Source: Acidobacteriota bacterium | GTDB lineage: Bacteria; Acidobacteriota; Vicinamibacteria; Vicinamibacterales; UBA2999 | Reading direction: 5' to 3' | Assembly: GCA_020851565.1 (NCBI GenBank) | Contig: JADZCN010000037.1 | Span: 62,001 to 126,000 of the forward strand | Length of the DNA: 64,000 nt | Made by a program: the position numbers and the translations under genes | Shown here: positions 36,402 through 44,748 of the stretch, piece by piece | How positions within the stretch are numbered: the stretch's first letter is position 1 | Layout: every line of letters begins with the position of its first letter | The notes under the pieces: model-generated | What the model saw: the letters and a program-made list of their open reading frames with translations, nothing else | What the model was told of the DNA's origin: nothing | The model's database searches: none

Positions 36402-37309
36402 GACACGCCCTCGAATACCGGGCCGTGGCCCTGGTGCGTGCGCTGGTGTCCCGGCTGCCCGATCCGCTGGTGCGCGCCTGGGGCTCGGTGCTGGGCATGA
36501 CCTTCTATCTCCTGGATCGCCCGCACCGCCGCGTGACACTCGGCAACCTGGCCGCGTGCTTCCCGGGACGCTCCGCATCGGAGCGGAAGGCGATTGCCCG
36601 CGGGACCTTCAGGCACTTCGGCCAGCTGCTGCTGGAACTGCTGCGCTTCAGCTCCCTGCCGGCGTCCACGCGTGCCGCGCTCGTCGAGATTGAAGGGGCC
36701 GATCGCGTGCGGCACGCTTACGCGAAGGGCAAGGGGGTCTTGTTCTTCACGGGCCACTTCGGCTTCTGGGAGTTGCACGCCATCCAGCACGGCGCGGCGT
36801 TCGAGCCCATCGGCGTGCTGGCTCGCGCGCTCGACAACCCGCGGCTGAACACGCTGCTCGAGGAGATCCGGGGCGCCACCGGTAACCACTGCATCTACCG
36901 CCAGGGCGCGGTGCGCCGCGTGCTGAAGACGCTGGCGGGTGGCCACGGCGTGGCGATGCTGATCGACCAGCACATGCACAGCCCGGACGCTATCTGGGTG
37001 AACTTCTTCGGGCGTCCCGCTGCCACGACCTCCACGCTGGCCGCGCTGGCCCTGCGTACCGGCGCGCCGGTCGTCCCGGTGTTCGCCCTGCCGCTCCCCG
37101 ACGGCCGCTTCAAGTTCGTCTACGAGCCGCCGGTGGAGCCCCCGCCAGGGGACGGTCCCGAGGCCATCCACGAGTTCACGCAGCGGTGCACGGACGTGCT
37201 GGAGATGTACGTCCGCCGCCACCCCGACCTGTGGTTGTGGATGCACCGCCGCTGGCGCGATGCTCCCGCGCCCGAGACTCGGGGTATCTTCCCCCCAGTG
37301 CAGGCGTAG
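36398..37309 (+). CDS. Lauroyl/myristoyl acyltransferase of lipid A (LpxL/HtrB family)
   Basis: 303 aa. The acyltransferase motif H-x4-E is in FTGHFGFWELHAIQ. Further family signatures are VTLGNLAACFPG, IGVLARALDNPRLN, VAMLIDQHMHSPDAIWVNFFG and the C-terminal WLWMHRRWRDA. It adds a secondary acyl chain to Kdo-lipid A at the inner membrane. The GTG start at 36398 overlaps the lpxK stop by 4 nt. Position between lpxK and heptosyltransferase genes supports the role; chain-length specificity cannot be read. Confidence 0.9.
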   Translation: MRHALEYRAVALVRALVSRLPDPLVRAWGSVLGMTFYLLDRPHRRVTLGNLAACFPGRSASERKAIARGTFRHFGQLLLELLRFSSLPASTRAALVEIEGADRVRHAYAKGKGVLFFTGHFGFWELHAIQHGAAFEPIGVLARALDNPRLNTLLEEIRGATGNHCIYRQGAVRRVLKTLAGGHGVAMLIDQHMHSPDAIWVNFFGRPAATTSTLAALALRTGAPVVPVFALPLPDGRFKFVYEPPVEPPPGDGPEAIHEFTQRCTDVLEMYVRRHPDLWLWMHRRWRDAPAPETRGIFPPVQA

Positions 37310-37312
37310 CGT

Positions 37313-37399
37313 GGAGCCTCCGTGCCTCGAACCTCCGTGCGTTGAACCCTTCGTGCTTCGAACCCCCGGGCCTTGAACCTCCGTGCTTCGAACCTCGTC
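37313..37399 (+). repeat. CCTCCGTGCTTCGAA repeat running into the waaF start
   Basis: Five to six units of about 15 bp (CCTCCGTGCCTCGAA, CCTCCGTGCGTTGAA, CCTTCGTGCTTCGAA and so on) fill the gap after the acyltransferase gene. They continue into the first codons of the heptosyltransferase frame, so the true start of that gene lies inside the repeat. Confidence 0.8.
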
Positions 37400-38392
37400 G
37401 TGCTCTCCCCCAACTGGCTGGGCGATGCGGTGATGGCGCTGCCCGCGCTGGCCGACGTGCGCCGGCACTTCGCGGGCGCGCGGCTCACCGTGGCTGCGAG
37501 GGCGTCGGTGGCGGCGCTGTTCCGGATGGTTGCGGGCGTAGACGAGGTGCTGACGCTGCCGGGACGCGGCGGCCTGGCCGCACTGACGTCGTGGAAGCAG
37601 GACGCGACCGCGCTCGCGGGCGGCGGGTTCGATACGGCGCTGCTCTTTCCCAACTCGTTCGCATCGGCCCTGATCGTCTCGCACGCGGGAATCGCGGAGC
37701 GCTGGGGCCTCGCCACCGACGGCCGGCGGCGCCTGCTCACCCGAAGCGCGCCGAAGCCGCGCGGATATGCCCACCAGGCGGACTACTACCAGGCGCTCGT
37801 GGCCGCCCTGGACATCGAGAACGGTCCACTCTTCGCTCGCGTGGAGCCTCCCCCCCTGGAGGCCTTGCCGGCGCCGGACGGGCCTTACGTGGTGCTGGCG
37901 CCGGGCGCGGCCTACGGCACGGCGAAGCAGTGGCCCCCGGAGCGCTTCGCCGAGCTCGCGACGCTGGTGCGGCGCGAACGCGCGTGGGCCGTGGCGCTGG
38001 TGGGCAGCCGCGCCGACGCGCCCGTGTGCCGCGAGATCGTCGAGCGGTGCGCGCGCATGGCCGGCGGCGTTCCCTCCGCCCCCCTCGTGGATCTGAGCGG
38101 CCGCACGAGCCTGGCCGAGCTGGCCGCGGTGCTCGCCGGCGCGTGCGCGGTGGTGTCGAACGACTCGGGCGCCATGCACCTGGCCGGCGCCGTGGGCGCG
38201 AAGGTCGTGGCCATCTTCGGCGCCACCAACGAGCACCGCACGTCGCCACTGACGAGCGGCCCGGCCTCGCCGGCGCCCCGCATCATGGCGACCGACGTGT
38301 GGTGCCGTCCGTGCATGCTGCGGGAGTGCCCGATCGATCACCGGTGCATGACGGGGATTGGGGCGAGGGCCGTGCTCGAGGCCCTCGGGTAG
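37373..38392 (+). CDS. waaF: ADP-heptose:LPS heptosyltransferase (WaaF-like)
   Basis: 339 aa. GT9 family: the N-terminal VVLSPNWLGDAVMALPAL holds the catalytic-type Asp, then VVLAPGAAYGTAKQWPPERFA, VSNDSGAMHLAGAVGAKVVAIFG, and the C-terminal Cys cluster CRPCMLRECPIDHRCM. It adds a heptose to the LPS inner core from ADP-heptose. The start is uncertain because it falls in the repeat: TTG at 37373 is used, giving MNLRASNLVVLSP. It is followed by gmhB. Confidence 0.88.
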   Translation: MNLRASNLVVLSPNWLGDAVMALPALADVRRHFAGARLTVAARASVAALFRMVAGVDEVLTLPGRGGLAALTSWKQDATALAGGGFDTALLFPNSFASALIVSHAGIAERWGLATDGRRRLLTRSAPKPRGYAHQADYYQALVAALDIENGPLFARVEPPPLEALPAPDGPYVVLAPGAAYGTAKQWPPERFAELATLVRRERAWAVALVGSRADAPVCREIVERCARMAGGVPSAPLVDLSGRTSLAELAAVLAGACAVVSNDSGAMHLAGAVGAKVVAIFGATNEHRTSPLTSGPASPAPRIMATDVWCRPCMLRECPIDHRCMTGIGARAVLEALG

Positions 38393-38466
38393 GGACGGGA
38401 AGGCGGCGCTTCGCGCGGTGGGCCCGCCGAAGCCTGGGCGAAGGCGGGTGGGAGGATGGGACGGGG

Positions 38467-39054
38467 ATGGCACAGATGCGGGACGGCGGGCGGGCGGCGG
38501 TGTTTCTCGATCGCGACGGGACGATCAACGAAGACGTCGGCTATCTCACCGACGTGGCCGCGCTGCGCATCTTCCCGTTCGCGCCGGATGCCATCCGGCT
38601 CCTGCGCCGGGCCGGCTTCGCCATCGTCGTCGTCACCAACCAGGGGGGCGTCGCGCGCGGGTTGATGACGGCGGCATTCGTCGAGGAGACGCATCGGCGC
38701 ATGGCCGCGCGGCTCGACCGCGCCGGCGCGCACGTGGACGACTGGCTCTACTGCCCGCACCACCCCGAAGCGGTGGTGCCGGAGTTGTCCACGCCCTGCG
38801 CCTGCCGCAAGCCCGGGACGGCGATGCCCCTCGATGCGGCCGCACGCCACGGACTCGACCTCGCGCGCTCGTGGGTGATCGGGGATCACTGGCGGGACGT
38901 GCAGATGGGACATGCCGTGGGTGCGCGCGCCGTGCTCCTGCGCACCGGGCACGGCCGCGACCAGGAGAAGTGGCGTCCCGAGGGACAGCGCGTGGAGGCC
39001 ATCTGCGATAACCTGATGGCCGCCGCCGCGTTCATCCTGGGGCAGGACCGATAG
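38467..39054 (+). CDS. gmhB: D-glycero-beta-D-manno-heptose-1,7-bisphosphate 7-phosphatase
   Basis: 195 aa, HAD superfamily. The nucleophile motif AVFLDRDGTINED, the zinc-binding pattern CPHHPE with CACRKP, VVVTNQGGVARG and VIGDHWRDVQMG match GmhB. It removes the 7-phosphate in ADP-heptose synthesis. The ATG at 38467 is preceded by a G-rich purine stretch. Its neighbours hldA and hldC catalyse the steps before and after. Confidence 0.93.
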   Translation: MAQMRDGGRAAVFLDRDGTINEDVGYLTDVAALRIFPFAPDAIRLLRRAGFAIVVVTNQGGVARGLMTAAFVEETHRRMAARLDRAGAHVDDWLYCPHHPEAVVPELSTPCACRKPGTAMPLDAAARHGLDLARSWVIGDHWRDVQMGHAVGARAVLLRTGHGRDQEKWRPEGQRVEAICDNLMAAAAFILGQDR

Positions 39055-39146
39055 GCCTCGCTGGGATTGGGCCTTCGGTAGGCCTCGCTCCGCTCGGCAG
39101 GCCTTCGGTGGGCCGCGGTTTCGCCGCGGTGGGGAACTGGAAGCTG

Positions 39147-40127
39147 ATGATCGAGATCGTCCGGAAGTTCAAGGCTGCCACCGTCGTCGTCATCGGCGAC
39201 CTGATCGCGGACGAGTACGTCTACGGCCGCGTGGCGCGCGTGTCGCGCGAGGCGCCGGTGCTGATCCTCGAATACGACTCGACGGAGGTCGTGCCAGGCG
39301 GCGCCGGTAACGCGGCCAGCAACGCCGCGGCCCTTGGCGGCCAGGTGCGGTTGGTCTCGCTCGTCGGCCGCGACGAGCCCGGGCGGCGCGTCCAGCGTGC
39401 CCTGCCGTCGCGCGTGGATCGGCGCGGGCTGGTGCGCCCCGCCGGTTTCCGCACGCCGGTGAAGACACGCATCCTCGCCGGCGGCATCCACTCGGCCAAG
39501 CAGCAGGTGGTGCGGATCGACCGCCTCTCATCGCGTCCGGTGACCGACGCCGAACGGGCGGCCATCGCGCGCGCGGCGCACCGGGCGCTGCGTGACGCCG
39601 ACGCGGTCCTGATCTCGGACTACGGTTCGGGCCTGGTCACCCCGGCCCTGGCCCGGGACCTCGCGGAGCGCGTCCGCCGTCGCGGCGTGCCGGTGCTGCT
39701 GGACTCGCGGTACGCGCTCACCCGATACCGCGGGCTCACCGCCTGCGCGCCGAACGAGTCGGAGGTGGAGCAGGCGCTTGGCGTGCGCATCGACGACGAC
39801 CTCCGCGTGCTCGAGCGCGCCGGGAGGCGGATGCTCGATCGCACCCGGATGTCCGCCGTCATCGTCACGCGGGGAAGCCGCGGCATGGCGGTGTTCGAGC
39901 CGGGGAAGAAGACCGTGCACATCCCCATCTTCGGGTCGGATCAGATCGCCGACGTCACCGGCGCGGGCGACACGGTGATGGCCTCGCTCACGCTGGCGCT
40001 TGCCGCCGGCGCGTCGGTCGAGGAAGCCGCGCGCCTCGCCAACGTGGCTGGCGGCCTGGTCGTGATGAAGCGCGGCACCGCGACCGTCGGCGTCGCGGAG
40101 CTCGCGCGGGCCCTAAGGAGCGCGTGA
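39147..40127 (+). CDS. hldA: D-glycero-beta-D-manno-heptose-7-phosphate kinase
   Basis: 326 aa, PfkB/ribokinase fold. The start VVVIGDLIADEYVYGRVARV, PGGAGNAASNAAALGG, and the C-terminal anion hole DVTGAGDTVMASL with catalytic Asp match the kinase half of HldE. The adenylyltransferase half is a separate gene 3 nt downstream, unlike the fused HldE of E. coli. The ATG at 39147 is chosen; an in-frame GTG at 39108 would add 13 residues across a palindromic spacer. The 92-nt gap after gmhB contains a CTCGCTCCGCTCGG palindromic word also seen near tRNA-Asp. Confidence 0.92.
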   Translation: MIEIVRKFKAATVVVIGDLIADEYVYGRVARVSREAPVLILEYDSTEVVPGGAGNAASNAAALGGQVRLVSLVGRDEPGRRVQRALPSRVDRRGLVRPAGFRTPVKTRILAGGIHSAKQQVVRIDRLSSRPVTDAERAAIARAAHRALRDADAVLISDYGSGLVTPALARDLAERVRRRGVPVLLDSRYALTRYRGLTACAPNESEVEQALGVRIDDDLRVLERAGRRMLDRTRMSAVIVTRGSRGMAVFEPGKKTVHIPIFGSDQIADVTGAGDTVMASLTLALAAGASVEEAARLANVAGGLVVMKRGTATVGVAELARALRSA

Positions 40128-40130
40128 CGC

Positions 40131-40598
40131 GTGGGTGAGATCGTCACGAGGGAGGAGCTGGTGGAGCGCGTCCGCCGCGGGCGGGAGCGCGGCCTCACCT
40201 TCGCGTTCGCCAACGGCGCGTTCGACCTCCTGCACGTCGGCCACGTGCGCTACCTCGAAGCGGCACGCCGCGAGGCCGATCGGCTGATCGTCGCCGTGAA
40301 CGACGATGCGTCCATTCGGGGCCTGAAGGGCCCTGCCCGCCCGGTGCTGCCGGCCGCGGACCGCGCGGAACTGGTCGCCTCGCTCCGCGCGGTGGACTAC
40401 GTGGTGATCTTCGCCGAGCCCACCGTGGCGCCGCTGCTCGAGTTGCTGCGGCCCGACGTGCACTGCAAGGGCACCGACTACACGGTGGACACCGTCCCCG
40501 AGCGCGAAACCGTCAAGGCCTACGGCGGCCGCATCGCCATCGTCGGCGACCCCAAGGATCATTCGACGACGGATCTCCTGAAGCGCCTCGGCGGGTGA
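40131..40598 (+). CDS. hldC: D-glycero-beta-D-manno-heptose-1-phosphate adenylyltransferase
   Basis: 155 aa. Nucleotidyltransferase fold with the H-x-G-H motif in [30 protein letters not shown] in place of the classical KG.GRP region, VHCKGTDYT, and a C-terminal [11 protein letters not shown]. It activates heptose 1-phosphate with ATP to ADP-heptose. The GTG start at 40131 is 3 nt after the hldA stop, preceded by AAGGAG at 40115-40120. The ADP-heptose 6-epimerase (hldD) and the isomerase gmhA are not in this window. Confidence 0.93.
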   Translation: MGEIVTREELVERVRRGRERGLTFAFANGAFDLLHVGHVRYLEAARREADRLIVAVNDDASIRGLKGPARPVLPAADRAELVASLRAVDYVVIFAEPTVAPLLELLRPDVHCKGTDYTVDTVPERETVKAYGGRIAIVGDPKDHSTTDLLKRLGG

Positions 40599-40604
40599 CA
40601 CCGA

Positions 40605-40691
40605 CACCACGAAGGCACGAAGAACACGAAGGCCGGCACGAAGGCAACCTAGGAACCCGAGAACCTCAGAACCCGAGAACCCGAGAACCTC
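40605..40691 (+). repeat. Composite repeat: CACGAAGG block plus AGAACCC block
   Basis: The block CACCACGAAGGCACGAAG with GAACACGAAGG units (40605-40645) is followed by GAGAACCTCAGAACCC units (40651-40691), between hldC and waaC. It has the same two-part architecture as 31297-31385, 42259-42345 and the inverted copy 44631-44735. Confidence 0.85.
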
Positions 40692-40708
40692 GGTAAGCTG
40701 TATACGCC

Positions 40709-41755
40709 TTGCCCACCCGTATCCTCATCGTCCGCCTCAGCGCGCTCGGCGACATCGTGCACGCGCTGCCTGTGCTATCGGCGCTGGGACGGCAGGATCC
40801 GGAGGCGGAGATCGACTGGCTGGTGGAGGAGGCGTACGCGCCGGTGCTCTCGCTGGTGGACGGGCTGCGGCAACGCGTGGTCGTTCGTGCCCGGGCTCCT
40901 CGCGCGCAAGACGCGGCTTCGTTCCCCGGTGGCCTCGGCTACCTTCGCGCGCTGGCCTTCCTGCGCCGCCAGCGCTACGACATCGCGCTGGACCTGCAAG
41001 GCCTCATCAAGTCGGCCGCCTGGGCGCGCCTGTCCGGGGCGCGGCGTGTGGTGGGCTTCGCGCGCGGACACTTGCGCGAGCCGCAGGCGGCGTGGTTCTA
41101 CACCGAAACCGTGACACCGCCGGACGCGCCGCACGTGATTCGCAAGAACCTGGCGATGGCGGCCCACCTGGGGGCGCCCGTGTCACCGTTGGATCTGCCG
41201 CTCGACCCAGGGACGCGCCCGGAACTCCAGCGCCAGGTGGAGGCAGCCGCCGGCCACGCGCCCTACGCGGTGCTGAACCCCGGGGCCGCCTGGCCGAACA
41301 AGCGCTGGCCGCCGGAGCGCTTCGCGGCGTTGGCCGCAGCCCTCGGGCAGCGTCACGGGCTGGTCTCGTTCATCACGTGGGGACCGGCCGAGCGCGAGCT
41401 GTCGGAGGGCATCGTGCGGGCCGCCGGAGGCGCCGCGATCCTCGCGCCGCCCACGGACATTGCGGACCTGGCCGCGCTCATGCGGGGTGCGGCCCTGGTG
41501 GTCGCCGGCGACACCGGGCCGCTGCATATCGCCGCCGCGATGGGCGCGCCCATCGTCGGGCTGTACGGGCCCACCTGGCCCGAGCGCAACGGGCCATGGG
41601 ATCCGCGCGATGAAGTGATCTCGCGGGCGGCGCGGTGCCAGTGCCACCACAAGCGGCGGTGTCAGATCGGCGTGCCGTGCATCGACGACATCACGGTGGA
41701 CGAGGTGCTGTCGGCGGCGGATCGCCGGCTCGAGAAGGGGAGGCGCGCGTCGTGA
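40709..41755 (+). CDS. waaC: LPS heptosyltransferase I (WaaC-like)
   Basis: 348 aa, GT9 family. ILIVRLSALGDIVHALPVL carries the catalytic Asp; YDIALDLQGLIKSAAWARLS, VLNPGAAWPNKRWPPERFA, GDTGPLHIAAAMGAPIVGLYG and the Cys-rich CQCHHKRRC are typical of WaaC. It probably adds the first heptose to Kdo. The start is TTG at 40709, the first plausible codon in line with the conserved N-terminus. It overlaps the following gene by 4 nt. Confidence 0.9.
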   Translation: MPTRILIVRLSALGDIVHALPVLSALGRQDPEAEIDWLVEEAYAPVLSLVDGLRQRVVVRARAPRAQDAASFPGGLGYLRALAFLRRQRYDIALDLQGLIKSAAWARLSGARRVVGFARGHLREPQAAWFYTETVTPPDAPHVIRKNLAMAAHLGAPVSPLDLPLDPGTRPELQRQVEAAAGHAPYAVLNPGAAWPNKRWPPERFAALAAALGQRHGLVSFITWGPAERELSEGIVRAAGGAAILAPPTDIADLAALMRGAALVVAGDTGPLHIAAAMGAPIVGLYGPTWPERNGPWDPRDEVISRAARCQCHHKRRCQIGVPCIDDITVDEVLSAADRRLEKGRRAS

Positions 41756-42255
41756 CGCGGTGGCTGACGAGGTTTCGCGTGACCCTGGGCTCTGCCCTGG
41801 CGGCGCTGGTGCTGTGGCTGGCCATGCCCGAGTGGCCCACGTGGATCGCGGGCGCGAGTATTGCCGCCTGCGGCGAGCTGCTGCGCCTGTGGGCGGCGGG
41901 TCACCTGGAGAAGAGCCGCGAGGTGACCACCTCCGGCCCCTACCGCTTCACCCGGCACCCGCTGTACGCGGGGTCGACGCTCATCGGCATCGGCCTGGCC
42001 GTGGCCTCGGCCAGCTTCGTCGTGGCCGCCATCATCGGGCTCTACCTGGGCCTCACGCTCTCGGCGGCACGCCGGAGCGAGGAGGCGCACCTGCGCGAGA
42101 AGTTCGGCGATGCCTACGACGCGTACGCCGAGAACCGCGCCGCCCCGATGGGGCGCCGCTTCTCCTGGGCCCGCGCGCTCCGCAACCGCGAGCACCACAC
42201 CATCGCGGGCCTCATCGCCGGCTTCGCCCTGCTCGCCCTCAAGATCGGCTGGTAG
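41752..42255 (+). CDS. Isoprenylcysteine/phospholipid-type membrane methyltransferase
   Basis: 167 aa. Four to five membrane segments. The signature SGPYRFTRHPLYAGSTLIGIG with the R-H-P-x-Y core and the later SEEAHLREKFGDAYDAYAEN place it in the ICMT/PEMT integral membrane methyltransferase family. The substrate is unknown; genomic position suggests a lipid or envelope component. The GTG start at 41752 overlaps the waaC stop (GTGA), so it is the last coupled gene of the LPS operon. Confidence 0.82.
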   Translation: MTRWLTRFRVTLGSALAALVLWLAMPEWPTWIAGASIAACGELLRLWAAGHLEKSREVTTSGPYRFTRHPLYAGSTLIGIGLAVASASFVVAAIIGLYLGLTLSAARRSEEAHLREKFGDAYDAYAENRAAPMGRRFSWARALRNREHHTIAGLIAGFALLALKIGW

Positions 42256-42258
42256 CGG

Positions 42259-42345
42259 AGGAAACCACGAAGGCACGAAGACGACCACGAAGGCCACGAA
42301 GGTCAGGACCTCAAGACCCCAAGACCTCAAGACCCCAGGACCTCG
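42259..42345 (+). repeat. Composite repeat between convergent genes
   Basis: AAACCACGAAGGCACGAAGA and further CACGAAGG units (42262-42302) are followed by CCTCAAGACCCCAAGA units (42308-42345). It separates the end of the LPS operon from ubiX and runs up to the ubiX stop codon. The CAAGACC half is G-rich on the ubiX coding strand. Confidence 0.85.
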
Positions 42346-42948
42346 CTACTCCGCCTCCCGCCTCCCGCTTCCCGGCACGGACATTTCGCCATCCCAGCGA
42401 GGCGCATCGATGTGGATGTCGAACTGATCCAGCAGCCGGATGGCGGTGTAGGTGACCAGGTCGTCAAGGCTCGCGGGCTTCGTGTAGAAGGCCGGCACGG
42501 GCGGGCAGATGACGACGCCCATGCGCGAGAGCTTCAGCATGTTCTCGAGATGGATCTCGCTCAGGGGCGCCTCGCGGACGGCGAGCACCAGCCGTCGTCG
42601 CTCCTTCAGGATGACGTCCGCCGCGCGGTGGACCAGCGAATCGCCGAGGCCGTGCGCGATGGAGGCGAGCGACCGCGCGCTGCACGGCGCAATCAGCATG
42701 CCCCGGGTGCGGAACGAGCCGCTCGAGATGGCCGCGCCCTCGTCGCCGGGGTGGTAGACGGTGTGCGCGAGCGCCTGCACGTCCTTCACCGAGAAGGGGG
42801 TCTCGTGCACGAGCGTGCGCGCGCCCCACTTGCTGAGCACGAGGTGCGCCTCGATGCCGGCCTGCCGGAGCAGTTGCAGTACACGGACGCCGTAAATCGA
42901 TCCGGAAGCGCCGGTGATGGCGACAATGAGCCTGTTGCCGTCGGACAT
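42346..42948 (-). CDS. ubiX: Flavin prenyltransferase UbiX
   Basis: 200 aa. The N-terminal FMN-binding VAITGASGSIYGVRVL, SSGSFRTRGMLIAPCSARSL and the C-terminal ICPPVPAFYTKP are UbiX hallmarks. The enzyme prenylates FMN to make the cofactor for UbiD-type decarboxylases. No ubiD is in the window. The ATG at 42948 is preferred over a TTG at 42957. The gene is alone on the minus strand, divergent from the tRNA pair. Confidence 0.95.
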   Translation of the reverse strand: MSDGNRLIVAITGASGSIYGVRVLQLLRQAGIEAHLVLSKWGARTLVHETPFSVKDVQALAHTVYHPGDEGAAISSGSFRTRGMLIAPCSARSLASIAHGLGDSLVHRAADVILKERRRLVLAVREAPLSEIHLENMLKLSRMGVVICPPVPAFYTKPASLDDLVTYTAIRLLDQFDIHIDAPRWDGEMSVPGSGRREAE

Positions 42949-42959
42949 CGTGACCAATA

Positions 42960-42989
42960 TTGACGATTTGGACGGCGACTGACTACAAT
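42960..42989 (+). promoter_or_regulatory. Predicted sigma-70-type promoter of tRNA-Val
   Basis: TTGACG (42960-42965), an 18-bp spacer and TACAAT (42984-42989) lie 21 nt before the tRNA-Val 5' end. It is the best promoter match in the window. Confidence 0.7.
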
Positions 42990-43010
42990 TAGATCCTTTG
43001 CCGGGAGTGA

Positions 43011-43083
43011 GGGCGGTTAGCTCAGTTGGTAGAGCACCGGCTTTACACGCCGGCTGTCACAGGTTCGAGTCCTGTACCGCCCA
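43011..43083 (+). tRNA. tRNA-Val (anticodon TAC)
   Basis: 73 nt. The acceptor stem GGGCGGT pairs with ACCGCCC, followed by discriminator A. The anticodon arm is CCGGC-TTTACAC-GCCGG, giving UAC. The T loop is GTTCGAGTC. CCA is not encoded. Between this tRNA and tRNA-Asp (43084-43244) no gene is seen. Confidence 0.97.
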
Positions 43084-43244
43084 TTCGATCCGGGCAGATG
43101 CCCGCCGCGGACGGCCTGGTGGCGTGGTGATGGGGCGCTCGATCTTGTGATGTAATGAACTGTCGATCTATGGCTGGTCTGGGGCGCCCTGACACCGCGC
43201 CGCCTCACCAGGGCAGCCGTCGGTAGATCAACAGGTCCCCGAGA

Positions 43245-43321
<77 letters not shown>

Positions 43322-43327
43322 ATCCCC

Positions 43328-43597
43328 TCGCTCCGCTCGGTGATCGGCGGGCTGGCCGTCCTCAGTCACGCGCCGCGGCTTTGCCGCGTCAGCGGGTGCG
43401 AGTCCCGTCCACCCCGCCAAGGCACCCCAACGCGCACACCACGCGCGTCGGGGACCCCGCCAAGGCACCCCAACGCGCACACCACGCGCGTCGGGGACCC
43501 CGCTCTATCTCGCTCCGCTCGGTGATCGGCGGGCTGGCCGTCCTCAGTCACGCGCCGCGGCGTTGCCGCGTCAGCGGGTGCGAGTCCCGTCCCCCGC
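43328..43597 (+). repeat. Nested direct repeats carrying copies of the tRNA-Asp 3' end
   Basis: An 83-bp repeat occurs at 43328-43410 and 43510-43592 with about one mismatch. Between them, a 43-bp unit is tandemly duplicated exactly (43412-43454, 43455-43497); each contains a stem-loop (CCCCAACGCGC with GCGCGTCGGGG). Both long copies end in CGGGTGCGAGTCCCGTCC, the T-arm sequence of the adjacent tRNA-Asp. No integrase or phage gene is nearby; the downstream gene is holB. Confidence 0.9.
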
Positions 43598-43610
43598 TAC
43601 ACTATTCCGC

Positions 43611-44630
43611 ATGCCTTTCCACGCCATCGTCGGCCATCGGCGCCAGACGGCGCTCGTCGCGCGGGCGCTCGACCGCGGGACGCTGCCGCCGACGCTGCTG
43701 TTCGCGGGCCCCATGGGCGTGGGGAAGTGGCGCGTGGCCGTGGCCACCGCGCAGGCGCTCAACTGCCTGGAGCCGCAGCGGAGCCCGGGCGAGCCGCTCG
43801 CGATGGACGCCTGCGGCACGTGCCGCGCCTGCGAGCGCATCGCGCGGGGTATCCACGTGGATGTCATCGTGGTCGAGCCCGACGAGAAGGCGTCCATCAA
43901 GATCGACGTGGTGCGTGACGTGCTGTCACGTACGTCGTACCGCCCCTTCGAGGGCAAGCGGCGCGTCGTGCTCGTCCGCGATGCGGACACGCTGGAGCCA
44001 CAGGCGCAGAACGCGCTGCTCAAGTCGCTGGAGGAGCCACCGCCCGCCACCGTGTTCATCATGACGACGGCCGTGCCCGGGGCGCTGCTGCCGACGGTGC
44101 GGTCGCGGTCGATGATGCTGCGGTTCGGGCGCCTGACGGCCGACGAGGTGTCGGCCGTGCTGGTGCGCGACCACGAGCACACCGAGGCCGAGGCGCGCGC
44201 GGTGGCGGCGCTGGCCGATGGATCGGTGGGGCAGGCGCTGTCGCTCGCGTCCTCCGATGTCGCGGTGCTCCGCGAGACGGCGCTGTTGCTGCTGCGGCAG
44301 ACGGCTGGCCGCGCCGACGTGCAGGGCCGCCTGCAGGTTGCCGGCGCCGTGACGGGCGGCCCCTCGAAGAAGGATCGGTCGCGCGAGGAGATCGCCGTGG
44401 TGCTCCGCCTCACGGCGTCGATGCTCCGCGATATCGAGGCCATCAACAGCGGGGCGGACCCGCGAGTCCTGGCCAACCCGATCGTCGCCGCGGACCTGCG
44501 GGCCATCGCCGGCGACTTCGCCGGCGACCGCGCCCGCGAGGCCTTCGTCGCCGTTGACCGCGCGCTCTTCGCCCTGGACCGGAACGCCGGGCCGAAGGTG
44601 GTAACCGAGTGGCTGTCGATGCAGATCTAG
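43611..44630 (+). CDS. holB: DNA polymerase III subunit delta'
   Basis: 339 aa, AAA+ clamp-loader fold. Walker A-like FAGPMGVGKWRVAVAT, the zinc-binding pattern CGTCRACERI with an upstream Cys in ALNC, IDVVRDVLSR, VVLVRDADTLEPQAQNALLK and LEEPPPATVFIMTT are HolB/DnaX signatures. It works in loading the sliding clamp. The GK-T of active ATPases is GKW here, as expected for a non-hydrolysing delta' subunit. The sensor SRC motif reads SRS. The ATG at 43611 directly follows the tRNA-derived repeats, with a TACACTATT -10-like stretch just upstream. Confidence 0.92.
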   Translation: MPFHAIVGHRRQTALVARALDRGTLPPTLLFAGPMGVGKWRVAVATAQALNCLEPQRSPGEPLAMDACGTCRACERIARGIHVDVIVVEPDEKASIKIDVVRDVLSRTSYRPFEGKRRVVLVRDADTLEPQAQNALLKSLEEPPPATVFIMTTAVPGALLPTVRSRSMMLRFGRLTADEVSAVLVRDHEHTEAEARAVAALADGSVGQALSLASSDVAVLRETALLLLRQTAGRADVQGRLQVAGAVTGGPSKKDRSREEIAVVLRLTASMLRDIEAINSGADPRVLANPIVAADLRAIAGDFAGDRAREAFVAVDRALFALDRNAGPKVVTEWLSMQI

Positions 44631-44735
44631 GGTTCTCAGGTTCTCAGGTTCTCGGGTTCTCGGGTTCCGATCGACTCGTGCCTTCTTCGTGCCCTTCGTG
44701 CCTTCTTCGTGTCTTCGTGGTTTCTTTGTTCTAGG
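44631..44735 (-). repeat. Composite repeat, inverted copy
   Basis: GGTTCTCAGG/GGTTCTCGGG units (44631-44668) are followed by CTTCGTGCC units (44680-44730) ending in CTTCGTGGTTTC. This is the reverse complement of the layout at 40605-40691. It starts immediately after the holB stop codon. Confidence 0.85.
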
Positions 44736-44748
44736 GGATACTTGAGGG

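Noticed and set aside
37186-39054. A 622-residue plus-strand protein fusing heptosyltransferase-region sequence to GmhB
   Set aside because: The upstream part is in a different frame from waaF and is compositionally a shadow; GmhB has its own ATG at 38467.
43340-44064. Small proteins in the tRNA-Asp repeat cluster
   Set aside because: The open frames are generated by direct repeats of tRNA sequence and run into holB in the wrong frame.
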